A stretch of DNA of 64,000 nucleotides from Zygaena filipendulae (taxonomy: Eukaryota; Arthropoda; Insecta; Lepidoptera; Zygaenidae). Each line of letters starts with the position of its first letter. Position 1 is the stretch's first letter. Made by a program: the position numbers and the translations under genes. The stretch is taken from assembly GCA_907165275.2 (NCBI GenBank), contig OU015664.1, positions 1,822,001 to 1,886,000 of the forward strand, read 5' to 3'. Below the pieces are notes generated by a model. The model saw only the letters and a program-made list of their open reading frames with translations, did no database searches and had not been told where the DNA came from. Of this stretch, positions 24,442-35,399 are shown piece after piece.

Positions 24442-24879
24442 TTTTAATACAGTTGCTCAAAAAGTGGCGTATTGCAAGGACGTTTAGCTTCGGGATGTGG
24501 GCTATTACATACTCGAGCTTTTTGTTTACCTTTCCCGAACTCGTGCGTTCTCTTTGCCAACTGTCAAAAATGGCGACACGACTTTGACACACTTTTTGCA
24601 TTGCGAAACGTAGGTTTCGCATTACTAATACGACTAGCGCCATCTCTTGATCACAGTTGGAACTTAGTTGAGTTTGTTGTGTTTTTGATATTTTATTAAA
24701 TTGCTTAATTTTTTCGTAACTGTATTAAAAATAGTTGTTCAGTACACGTGCGGAACCGTCATTGCAACTAGTTCCGACTGTCAACCCTCACCTTCGGCTG
24801 CGCCTCGGCTCGGGTAGACATTTGTCGGAACTCTTTGCAATGACAGGCTTTCCGCACTTGTAATGAAATATACTATTTT
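24442..24879. repeat. 434-bp tandem duplication, unit 2
   Basis: Nearly identical head-to-tail copy of 24008-24441. Differences are point substitutions and one- to two-base indels (for example TGTAAAATGG versus TGTCAAAAATGG). Open frames in both units are non-coding by-products. Confidence 0.85.
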
Positions 24880-26904
24880 CATATAAGTATCATAATTAGG
24901 TATATACTTTCGTATGCATTTAGTGAAAAGCTGTTAATTTTAAATTACAAACAGACGCTTCAATTTTATTTATTTGTATAGATGTAGGTGTAGATTTGTC
25001 TGTATTATAATATTATTTATCACGCCGCACGCGGCACGCCAGCTAGACTTCCTTCCAATTTCATTTCATTCGATTTTTGTATTTTTTTAGCCATCTTTAT
25101 TGTAATTTTTGTTTTTTACATCAATGTGTCAAGGACACGCTACGAAATTTATTGCCTAGAATTATGTAAAGAAAATTGCATGGAACTTAAACATTAATTA
25201 AACATGAGTTCTGACGATTTGCTATTTAAGAGAAAAGGTGTTTAATCAATAAACAAAAATTTAAATTATATCTAGGTACCTATATTATCTTCTTACTAAT
25301 ATTATAAAGAGGCACCTATCTAAAGTTTGTTTGGATGTAGAGTGTCTCTGGAACTACTCAACTGACTCTAAAAACAGTATTCCTGAGCGTCATAGGATAC
25401 TTTTTAGAGCTCCCGATGGAGTCCTGAAAACGCAGATGAAACCGCGGGGAACAGCTACTCATCCAATGTAATTACTGAATTATCAATTAAAAATATCCTA
25501 ATTACCTTTGTTTAGCGTTTGATGAGCACCTAGCTGGAAAGAAAAGAATAAATAATTAGATAAATTTACCTAGTAATTTTTTTCTACAATATTCATTAAA
25601 ATCAACGTATCGAGATACCTAGTATGTATTTATCAAATATTTTACCAACATCGCCCACCAAAAAGAAAAGACAGCAGGAAAAACTGACCTTTTATTTATG
25701 ACTAATATTAGTTTGCTTTTTTCACATCTTGTAAATTATTACCGTATATAAGTGGTGTTCGTGTAATAAGATTTTTCTCCACATCCGTTCATATGTGAAA
25801 ATGCAAAATGATTTAATGAAAATTGAAATTGATTTTTTCCTTAATAGGAATGTTGTTCATAACCTACTTATCATCAATAGATAGAGTGATTCATGAGGAA
25901 GATTTATATCTATATTTTATCCCGAAATTCCCGTGGGAACTCCGAAATTACCGCTGGTAGATAAAACCTCAGGGAACAGCTAGTAAAAAAAATAATATAT
26001 ATTTTATGCAAATTTTAAATTAAGCACCGTTATGTATAAGGGTTCCGGAGGGAATTAAAAAATTCAAGTGAAGCCGCGTGGGTTTATGATATTAGTAGGA
26101 TTCTCTTGTAACAAGTTCGATGCGGCTGTGATACTGAAGAATCTCTCAAGGGAATATTGTAGATAACGTTTCCCTGATTGTTTTAACTGCAAGAGATGCC
26201 TTGCAGCCTGGAACTTTGCAAAGTTAACATGTCAAATAGATCTTTAGGGATGTTTAGAAAGTTTGTTGGTTATAGTGAAATATCAACAAATAGCATTAAT
26301 AAGCATATAACCGCAATCAGCGCACGCTGCAGAAGGATGCAATTTCATGTTAGGCGGAACCAGCTTATTCTCACGTAATTTCACGAAACTTTGAACGAAA
26401 CTATTGTTCTTTGTCAAAGTAAAATAAAATTTTATTTAAAGTTGATCTATAAATATGACTCTTTTTGACGTCAATATAATTACAATTATTAGGATGGCGC
26501 CCATAAAATACCCGCCCTTTACAGTTTCCTAGTGCTATGGCTGCAGAGTAAAACTGCGCAACAAACTTCCCAGTAGCAGGTTGTCAGTTTAAGTCATATA
26601 GGTACCTAATTAATACTAGTGTTTACCCGTGTTAAAAAAAAAAAAAAAAAAAAATTCAAAAGCTGTTTATTACTTAGGATTGGTTGTTACAATCACATAA
26701 AATCGTCAGCAGGTTCTTAGAACTTATACATTAAAGTCCGTCAGTTCGAATACGTCCTTTACTGAGAAGAACTGAAAAGAAACTCAGCATGGCTGCAGTC
26801 TTTTAATGATCGTACTTATAAACTAGGAGAACAAAAAAATTGTAATAGTAATAGTTCTATTTAATTATGTGAGAAAAAAGATCCGTTAATGTTGTTATAG
26901 CTCA
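24880..26904. other. Gene-free stretch with Helitron-like fragments
   Basis: Forward Helitron-like fragments at about 25290-25457 (ACTAATATTATAAAGAGG to CCGCGGGGAACAGCTA) and 25915-25984 (ending CAGCTAG), plus a decayed one near 26030-26100. Poly(A) tract at 26636-26655. An open frame at 26196-26378 has no recognisable features. Confidence 0.5.
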
Positions 26905-27185
26905 ATGAATATCATCATCGTCAGAACAGTTGAGGGACGTCGATTGTAGGATAGAGGTGGGACGAAGCTTCTTCACGACGTAGTCGTAGTCCGACACAAC
27001 TCATTCAGGATCTTCACCAGCTCATCGGTCCATCTCGTGGCAGGTTTTCCAACACCGCATGGCCGGTACACGGTCGCCGATAGAAAGCTTTTCAATAGAT
27101 ACTCCAACAGCCGTAATGTGCCCCGCTAACTATGCCAATTAAATTGAGCTGCTCAGTTTCTTTGATCAAGGAAGATTACCTACTG
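26905..27185 (-). pseudogene. RTE-type LINE, C-terminal remnant
   Basis: On the minus strand one frame reads PCGVGKPATRWTDELVKI and reaches a stop shortly after. R-x-TRWTDDL is the hallmark of the C-terminal end of RTE-clade ORF2 proteins. Everything upstream is lost. Confidence 0.65.
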
Positions 27186-27186
27186 A

Positions 27187-27360
27187 CTAGCTGCTGTACC
27201 TACCCCGATTTTACCCGGGTCACGGTAAATATCGTTGGATAAAAAGCCTTCTGTATACCCCTGACAACGTGTATGCAAAATTACAGTACGATCGGTTGAG
27301 TGGTTTAGGCGTGAAACCGTAGCAAACAAACTCACATCCGCATTTATTATATGCATTAGT
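27187..27360 (-). mobile_element. Helitron-like repeat
   Basis: CTAGCTGCTGTACCTACCCC through CCTGACAACGTGTATGCAAAA to CGCATTTATTATATGCATTAG. The hairpin is decayed. Confidence 0.6.
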
Positions 27361-27544
27361 AATGAAGCGACACTCTCCGCCCCCAGTCAACTTTATCCCT
27401 CCCTTGGCCTTGCCACAATATAGTGGTAAGCCTAGTGGTGTTCCTGTTCCTGCTCTCCGATACACGTATCGGACAAAATCGACTATAGAATTTCGCCTCC
27501 GACGCAACCCTTATACGCTAATATTTTTCAATTCAATTCAATAA

Positions 27545-27686
27545 TAACGGCCGCACTCAGAGTCAACTTTAATGATTACTTAACTAAGTATAGATTTTTA
27601 AAACAAAACGGCCGCAATCAGACAAGTTTAATAAATAAATGTTAATTGGCATTCAACGAGATGCAACTTAATTAGTTAAATGCCTA
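27545..27686 (+). mobile_element. Foldback element D, half copy
   Basis: Starts AACGGCCGCACTCAGAGTC, runs through ATAGATTTTTAAAACAAAAC, and stops after the central TTAATTAGTTAAATGCC. The right arm is missing. Confidence 0.7.
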
Positions 27687-29250
27687 TCCCTATGCCTTAA
27701 TTATCTAAGTACCTATCCTTTTTTATGATTTACAACTTGGAAAGATATGGCGCAACTACAAAATTGTTAACTTTGTGCTATAAGAATAGACTTATTTGAA
27801 TTATTCTTCACAACCATACATTCATGACGAAGAAGATTAGTCGTTGTCATTAAAATAAGAATCTACTTTGTTCGCAAAAAAATTTCGCGATCGTTTTCGT
27901 AACTTTATGACAAATTTGTAATTTAGGTCAAATTTTGTCACTTTTGAAGAAAACTTGGGTGTTTAACAATTTAAAGTAAAGGGCAGTGAGGGCGTTAAGT
28001 TTGAACGGTAAACTCATTATGCTTTCGGCTTAGTCACGGCGCCTACACTCCCAGCGATGACTGACGCGGATATAGTGGTTATACCCTAAAGACCTCTAGT
28101 TTGCTTTCAGCATACCTACCATTCCTAAACGAACATCACACACGCTATCAAGCAGTGTTGCTATATTGTTTATGTAAAATTACATATCATTTTATGCTAC
28201 TTTTAAGCCAGTCTTAATTATTATTAGGTAGGTACCTTAGTTTTTACTCGAATCAAAATGTTTTTTGTTTTTCAATCAAAGTTGCTATCACTTTCTGTAT
28301 TACCAATTACAAATGTGAACAAAAATATTATACACATACTTAATGGGCTTGTCAACCAAATTTTAGTTTTTAGTTCGTCTTGAACACGTATTTTTTTATT
28401 CTTTACTTCATGCAAACGTCGCGTGAAGTCGCTGGTTTTTAGCACAATAAAATTATGGGTAGGTATTATCTGTATAGCAATGACGTCAAGAGCCCTAACT
28501 CCTAAACATTATACCTAATGCGTTTTATCTTAGAATTTATTTCGGTAAATTGAAGAGGCAAAAAATGCGGGTCTCTTTTTTATTATCTAACTGACAGACT
28601 AAATAGAATTTTGATTTTCATACCCTTACTTCAAAATGTTATCCTGAGTCAGATTTTGCAAATAACTTATCTACATCAATTTCGAATATGTTTTTAAGAT
28701 TAAGCTGAACTTTGATATACTTACTTACTTAATATTTCTTATAGAGTGGAAAAATAAAGCGCTGTCAATATTACCATGCCGTATTCTCTAAAGCAGAAAA
28801 TAGAGTCGTCTTACAAAGTAGAGATTTTTCTTTCATAAACAAATGGAATAATAGGTACTTCGCCTTAAAGGAATACAGATTCTTATACACATTTTTCTGA
28901 AATAAAAATACTATTATATTAGTATAGGTAGGTATATCATATCAGCAGTGGCGCTAGAACATAATAATATGTTCCAGTGGTAAACGAAAAATTTAATTTA
29001 GTTAGTGCCCTTTATGATTAGGCTTCAGAGATGGGCGACGGGTTTATCTTTTCACAGAAACTAAGCTATGATTGATTTGAAGTGTCGGCAAAAGAGCGTT
29101 AAAAAAATTCAGCTAGCAACCCTCAGAGAGGGCTGTCGCCCAGTCTGTCATCAAGTATAGTGAGTCTGTAAAACTTAATAACGCCTTGACGTTGCTGTCA
29201 TTGGGTGGATGCAATCCTTTAGGAAAATCCGCACCTTACTGTCACGAATA
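27687..29250. other. Gene-free stretch with a diverged MITE A copy
   Basis: About 28343-28625 is a decayed family A copy (GGGCTTGTCAACCAAATTTT to GAATTTTGATTTTCATACCC); its CRE boxes are destroyed (GCGTGAAGTCGC, AATGACGTCAAG). The rest is unassigned. Confidence 0.55.
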
Positions 29251-29574
29251 GGGATGTGGACTACTTTTGAAAATCAAAATTCTAATTAGTCCGTCCGTTA
29301 GAAAATAAAAAAACAATAGACACGTATTTTTTGCTTTTTCAAATAAATTAAAATATACAGAGATAAAGCGCATCAAAGTTTAGGGTGAGGGGGTCGTGAC
29401 GTCATTAACCGCTAAAACCGCCAAACAAACTGTCAGAATAGTGACGTCACGCGAAATTTCAACTCAATATATCGCCGTTATTTTTTGATTACGGAAAAAA
29501 AGAAAAAATACGTGTCCAATATTTTTTAATAATCTACAAGACGGACTAAAAAATAAAAATTAGTCAACATGCCC
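29251..29574 (-). mobile_element. MITE family A, copy 7
   Basis: GGGATGTGGACTACTTTTG to TTAGTCAACATGCCC. Boxes CGTGACGTCAT and GTGACGTCACGCG are present. Confidence 0.87.
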
Positions 29575-30733
29575 ATTCGGAATGAATATATTAAAATACC
29601 TAATTTGTTTCCGATCGATGTACTTACTGTTTCAGTCTCAAGTTTCCTGGAATAGATCGTTGCGTGACAGTCTCGAGTCTACGTTACAAAAACTGTCTAC
29701 TGTGTTTTTATCACGCAAATCGGAGTCGGCTTGCAGTTTGTCATATTAAAAGGTCATAATATCTGAACCCACCCAATCTGTATATCTATATCTATACTAG
29801 TAGAAAATGGGTAAAGTTTGTGAATTGTATATGAGGTTGTGACGTTGTAGGGTAACTATTCTCTAGATCTACGGAACCGATTTAGAAAATTATTTCACTT
29901 ATAGGAGAGAAGCTGGCTATATCACCAGTAGTTATCGTGTAGAAGTTGTACCTACGTATCGAGTGCACGCGCTAGATTTATTCTGCCATTTTGTTTACCC
30001 TGAGCAAGAAACTGGCTATAGAGAAATAACCGCGTTTTTAAAAAAGAACAACGTTGCTTTTTCTTATGTGTTAGTGCAATATATTTTCAGCAGACGCCAT
30101 ATTTGAAAAAATAACTAAGAGTCCACAGAAGCTCGAGTGTCGTTTTGCTCCTTAAAATTCACTGTTCACTTTAGGGGGCTTATTCGATAGGTAGGTAATA
30201 TGACCTGTCAAACTCCTTGCCCGTAACGCGCGATATCGTGTCGTGCTCGTAACACAAACGCGGATCTCAAACGCACAACAACTATATGGCAAGGAATCAC
30301 AAATAAGTATTCTGTATGACACAAGACGCATTTCATTATCTCGGGGTACCCACGCCACGCTCGAAAGTCGCGCCAATTGTTTTTTCGGGAAAGTTTCGGT
30401 TTTTTTGGGATTAACAAAACACCTAATATTACGCGTGTGTGTGAAACAGCCTCTAGCTCCGATGCCGATTGCCGCCCCGCGATAATAGTTTTCGACCGCA
30501 GGATGACTGCGTTTGTTGCTGAAAGCTCAGACGAAATAAGCTGAAAGTTAAGGAGTTCATTCCTAAACTTCACCGCATTGCCTACATTTGGCACCGTTTT
30601 CGCCACAAACTAAGGAATTCTTGGGGATGTTTTGATTAAATGCCCACCGCACGTTGACTTTCTTACTTGTCTGTTCAGCTATGATTTACAAAAAATAAAA
30701 ACGCGTTCTTACTGTAGGTATTATATCAATGAA
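29575..30733. other. No supported gene
   Basis: A minus-strand open frame at 30208-30606 (132 codons) lies in a slightly GC-richer patch but has no motif, splice context or codon bias I would rely on. Helitron-like remnants near 29790-29900. Confidence 0.35.
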
Positions 30734-30956
30734 TCCTACTAATATTATAAATGCGAAAGTTTGTAAGTATGTATGGATGGATGGATGGATGGTTGGATGT
30801 TTGTTACTCTTTCATGCAAAAACTACTGAATGGATTTAAATGAAACTTTACAATAATATTGCTTATACATCAGATTAACACATAGGGTACTTTTTATCCC
30901 GGAACTCCCGCCGGAACTCCGATTTTACCGCGGGTGAAACCGCGGGGTACAGCTAG
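30734..30956 (+). mobile_element. Full-length Helitron-like element
   Basis: TCCTACTAATATTATAAATG at the 5' end, an internal (GGAT)n tract, then the hairpin CCGCGGGTGAAACCGCGG, GGTACAG and CTAG. The base before is A and the base after is T, as expected for Helitron insertion between A and T without target duplication. No coding capacity. Confidence 0.8.
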
Positions 30957-31409
30957 TATTAATATAATACAGTACTTAAATGATGTTTTTGTATCGTATT
31001 ACTGTAGAAATGAGAGAGTAGAGATTAAACTAGGTGTAAGTACTACCCATCTACTAACCGCTATTCAAAGAGAGAGCCAAGATCGTCTCAAGCACCATAG
31101 AGACCCCAAAATCATAGGTATGAATGAAAGTAAATTTAAATTTCTAAACTAGGTTATTTAAAGTGTCTCTTAGATTTGTAATATGGAGAGAACCACAGAA
31201 TATTAAATGTAAGTATCCCTTTGCTGTTTGGAGAGAAACTATGTTCCCACTCGGCCGGGTTAAAATGAAAAGCGAAAAAAACTTTAAGTCATACATATCT
31301 TAATTAATTATTAATCACGATATAATATTTAGTAAGTAAGTACTTATCTACCTGTATATTTGCGGACTTGGTTCAAGACCCTGAAGTCTGTTTACTACTT
31401 TATTTCATA

Positions 31410-31570
31410 ACTAGCTGTTCCCCACGGTTTCACCCGCGTTAATTTCGGGGTTGCCGCGGGAATTCCGAGATAGGAGTGCCCTATGACCTTTTCTGTGCCC
31501 CTGACAACGCGTATCTACGCAACATTTCATCGGTTTAGGCGTGAAAGCGTAACAAACAAATAAGTGAATA
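31410..31570 (-). mobile_element. Helitron-like repeat
   Basis: ACTAGCTGTTCCCCACGGTT then TCACCCGCGTTAATTTCGG, running to GGCGTGAAAGCGTAACAAAC. Confidence 0.7.
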
Positions 31571-32084
31571 CAAGAATCATAAATGATTGATTGAATGATG
31601 AATTCACTCCACATTCAAATTTTAATCTAGGTTTTTAAAACAGAGTAAGTTCTTTACCTATTAAATGTTGAGTCTAACTGTAAAAGAAGGGAAAAAACTA
31701 ACGTACATCGTCGGTCGTGGAACTACGTTTTGTTTATGCTGATTCAGACGGATAGTTATCATGTTTCTCGGAAATAAAATAAATTTACCTATTAACGAAT
31801 AAGTTTTTAACAAAATTCGTGAGGAATTCTGAGAAACCGGAAACTAACAACCACCCCTATAATGGTTATCGACCTCCTGCCTCTATCTGTAATTGGGGCA
31901 CGCGTGTACAGTAAGTATCAAAAATAGGTATAGTATGTTATTATAAATGCGATGTGAGTTTGTTTGTAAGGTTTTCACGCCTTAACGCACCTACCTTTTG
32001 CCTATAATTGGCTAAGTTTCATGTTTTTTGTACACCTTTCTGATGGCAATAAACAAGTTTATTATCATTATCATTGGCGTATCT

Positions 32085-32350
32085 AGGGTTATTTTTCAAG
32101 GGGGGGCTGGCCCCCGACATGTTATGGCCGATGCGAAATTCTGTAAGTGGTACTAACAGTCGGGGGGTCGCGGGTGCAAACTTTTAAATATTAAGTTTAT
32201 AGTTTTAATATTAAGAGCCTTCTGAAGTTAGTTATAAAAGTAGTCAGTTGTATTATAGAATTTCGAATCAGTAGCCCAACATCCTGAGGTGGGCACTAGA
32301 CCATCCTGGGGTGGGCACGGCCCAACCGTCTCCCCCCAATATACGCCTAT
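32085..32350. repeat. Probable transposable element with GGCGTAT ends
   Basis: GGCGTATCTAGGGTT at one end and CCAATATACGCC at the other are a short imperfect inverted pair; G-runs follow on the left and C-runs precede on the right. An (ATT)n tail follows. Class unknown. Confidence 0.35.
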
Positions 32351-32458
32351 GATTATTATTATTATTATTAAACTACTCAACTGATCGTCATGAAATTTTG
32401 CATACGCGTTGTCAAGAGTATAGAGATGGGTACTTTTATCCCGAAGTTCCCGCGGGAA

Positions 32459-32783
32459 CAGGCTATTTGACTAATTTTTTTTTAGTCCGTCTAGTAGATT
32501 GATAAAAAATATTGAACACGTATTTTTTTCTTTTTTTACGTAATCGAAAAATAACGGCGATACATTGAGTTGAAATTTCGCGTGACGTCACTAACTAGTG
32601 CAGTTTGTATGGCGGCTTGTAGCGGTAAGTGACGTCACGAGCCCCCACCCTAAACTTTAATGCGCTTTATCTCTATGTATTTTAATTTATTTGAAAAATA
32701 AAAAAATACGTGTCTAATGATTTTAAATTTTCTAAAAGACGGACTAATTAAAATTTTGATTTTCAAAAGTTGTCAATATCCCT
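32459..32783 (+). mobile_element. MITE family A, copy 8
   Basis: AGGCTATTTGACTAATTT to TTGTCAATATCCC, with CGTGACGTCAC and GTGACGTCACG around GTTTGTATGGCGG. It immediately follows a Helitron-like fragment ending CCCGCGGGAAC. Confidence 0.87.
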
Positions 32784-32896
32784 ATTCTGAAATACCGCTA
32801 ATGAAACTGCAGGGAACAGTATAACTATTAGGTACAATAAAATTCAATGACTGTCAAATGTGATTACTTACATAATATCTAGATACTACTGGTTGT

Positions 32897-32941
32897 AGGT
32901 TGTAACCTCAGAAGAATTAGTTATTCTTCTGAGGTTGTAAC
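32897..32941. repeat. Hairpin module H1
   Basis: Perfect 12-bp stem CCTCAGAAGAAT / ATTCTTCTGAGG (32906-32917, 32923-32934) with loop TAGTT, bracketed by a 10-bp direct repeat AGGTTGTAAC (32897-32906 and 32932-32941) that overlaps the stem ends. Confidence 0.85.
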
Positions 32942-33371
32942 GAACTGTGTTCTAAGAAAACCGTCAGTCATTTGGGCGTTTGACTTTTGATGACTGATTT
33001 ATTGGTATGTATACCCACTGATGTATACCTTACACATTGATTATATAATAAAGGAAAAGATGGTCATGGTTGTTGAAGAGTGAAAGCCGTACCGAACACA
33101 CGTGTCACGTGAAGTCTTCGTTATTTCATTCACTTTTCAGCATCTATTTTGGACCCCGAGCAGGAAACTGGCTTTGAAGAGAGCCATGTTTTAACTTGGG
33201 AAACAATCTAACATTGTCACTGGCGTTCCGCCACAATTGAAGAAGTGGATGAAGAAATTTTTATTACTAAGAAACGTTGTCATTAGCAAATTATAATTAT
33301 AGGCGCCATTATTAAAGAAGAAGAAGAAGAAGAACCTTACACATTAGTTACACAATTCTATATTTATATCA

Positions 33372-33545
33372 ATAGCTGTTCCACGCGGTTTTACCCGCGT
33401 TAATTTCAAAGTTCCCGCGAGAGTTCCGGGATAAAAAGTACCGTATCCATCGTTATTTTTGTGTCCGGTTGCCCGATAATTTAAACCGAAAATTTGTATA
33501 AAAAACATCGTCTCAGTATTTCTACTCATAGGTAGGTACGTATGG
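33372..33545 (-). mobile_element. Helitron-like repeat, 3' half
   Basis: TAGCTGTTCCACGCGGTTTT then ACCCGCGTTAATTTC through GGGATAAAAAGTACCG. The remainder is decayed. Confidence 0.6.
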
Positions 33546-35353
33546 TATTATAAATAGGTACCATTATCTATATCTTCCTAGTTTCAGACTAACGATAAAA
33601 AATAGTATGTAAGATATGGTAAACCTTACTTAGTACCATGGACCAATTAATGTCCATGTTAGTACTATAGATATATTAAAACAAACACGTAGGTACACCC
33701 GCAACAAACACATTACATTACCTACAATAAAAAGTTAAGTGAAACTATGTGGTGCAGTGCCATGCTAAAAGGGATGTAGAGGTTTCATTGCGTAGCCCTT
33801 AATCGAACGGCAGACATGACTCAATTCTCGGAAAACGGGGTTCCAAAATCCAAACGCCCCCTGCGATTCGTGCAAACGAAAACAAAAAGTAATTTCATAA
33901 ATGATAATTAATATCCATTAACTACTTACTTTGTACTTTTATCTCGTTAGCTTATTCAAGTAGAGTCAGCATCAAAAATATGTCAACTCTTTTTTCAGAC
34001 TTTATTTTTATGTATTAAATTAAGATTTTTTTATTGTTGTTACTTTTGACCTTAGCTCACCCACAGATAATATTATGTACATTGCTCACCTGATGTTAGT
34101 CAAAGGTTACTTATATCTTGCAAAGCTCTGCAGAAAGCAAGGAAATAGGTGTGAAAGATAGTTTCACCTACCCTCGAAAATCAAACTCCATATAGTGAGC
34201 TTTATAACAAAATTTAACAAAAATCTGGCTCATAAAAAATGGTTTTGTCACGAATTACGTGTAGATAAGTGAATATAATATGTAACTTTCTTCATACCTA
34301 CTTCAGAAAGTAGATATGTAGGTAAGTATGTACCTAAGCAGTTAGAAACTCATATTATTAAAAAACTACCTACGAATAATATCTATAATTTGACCCACAT
34401 CGTACATACCTTTATTCCACCCATTGACTTTAAGGATTCATTTGTAAGAAGTAATCATAACTTTCTTGATTTCGTCTTTTATTTCCAAGTAAGTATAGGT
34501 ACTTATTTATACGGATTCTGGATTAGTAAATCTATAAAAGAAGAAACTTGCTAACTGGCATGATATATAAGGTGTGGTAAAATTGGCTGCAAATTAGGCA
34601 AAAAGGTTGAAAATATACACCGTTGTAAACATGTTTAAAAAAGAAAAAAAGATAATTAAAAAAAAACTCAAAACGAAAACATGTGAAGGCGCTCACCGCT
34701 CAATCGCTTTACACACACATCGCCGCGCCAATATCTTAGGATCAATGACCTCGATCGTCGCTTGATCGAGCTGACCAGCTGATGCATCGCTTGCTGTGTG
34801 CGTGGCGCGTGCCTTGTTACGTGTATTGAGTACCTTGTGAATGTAGTTGTAATGTTTTTTCAATGAATTTATTTTCCTCATATTCTGAAAAAATCTGAAC
34901 TTATAACGAATAATATTTTTTCGCTTATCCTGATTGTTGTAACTTGCGCGATGCACCAGGTTTCCTGAAAGTGAACCCCTAACATGGTGAAACGGGGTTT
35001 CAAAGTTTGTAGAAAGATATAGGTAGGTATACCTTTTAAATGGTGGGAAATAAATGTTTTTACTGTTTACTGAAAAGCCTTGAAAGTTGAAACCAAATCC
35101 GCTTCTATTAATTCTTAACAACACCAAAATAAATGACGAAACCGGCCCTAAAATTGTTCCTTGATATTTACTTTTTACGCCAAAGCCCTAAACAAAATAG
35201 TCTTTGGTGTAATGAGGTTTTAACTTTCAAGGAAATTCAATACCTAGCGTAACAGTTAATTTATTTTTACAGAATATTGCGATTCTTAGATAAGCACCTA
35301 TTTGTTTTGGGTGGCGATGAAAACAAACATGTTTTTTTCGTAATAAAAAAGCT
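33546..35353. other. Intergenic DNA downstream of the METTL25B-like gene
   Basis: AT-rich, no gene seen. A GC-richer spot at 34690-34820 produces an open frame on the minus strand (34693-35127) without recognisable features. Confidence 0.4.
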
Positions 35354-35359
35354 TTTATT
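35354..35359 (-). promoter_or_regulatory. Poly(A) signal of the METTL25B-like gene
   Basis: AATAAA on the minus strand, about 40 bp past the stop codon at 35400, in GCAATAAAAGC. Confidence 0.6.
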
Positions 35360-35399
35360 GCACAATATACTAAGCGAATATTTTAATAAATTCAAAATA

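Noticed and set aside
24020..24699. Two similar plus-strand frames suggesting duplicated genes
   Set aside because: The similarity is DNA-level duplication of a MITE composite; the frames differ at their starts and have no protein features.
30208..30606. 132-codon minus-strand frame
   Set aside because: No recognisable motif, no splice context, ordinary codon use; likely chance openness in a GC-richer patch.
34693..35127. 144-codon minus-strand frame
   Set aside because: Low-complexity basic sequence with no family resemblance, 3' of a well-defined gene end.
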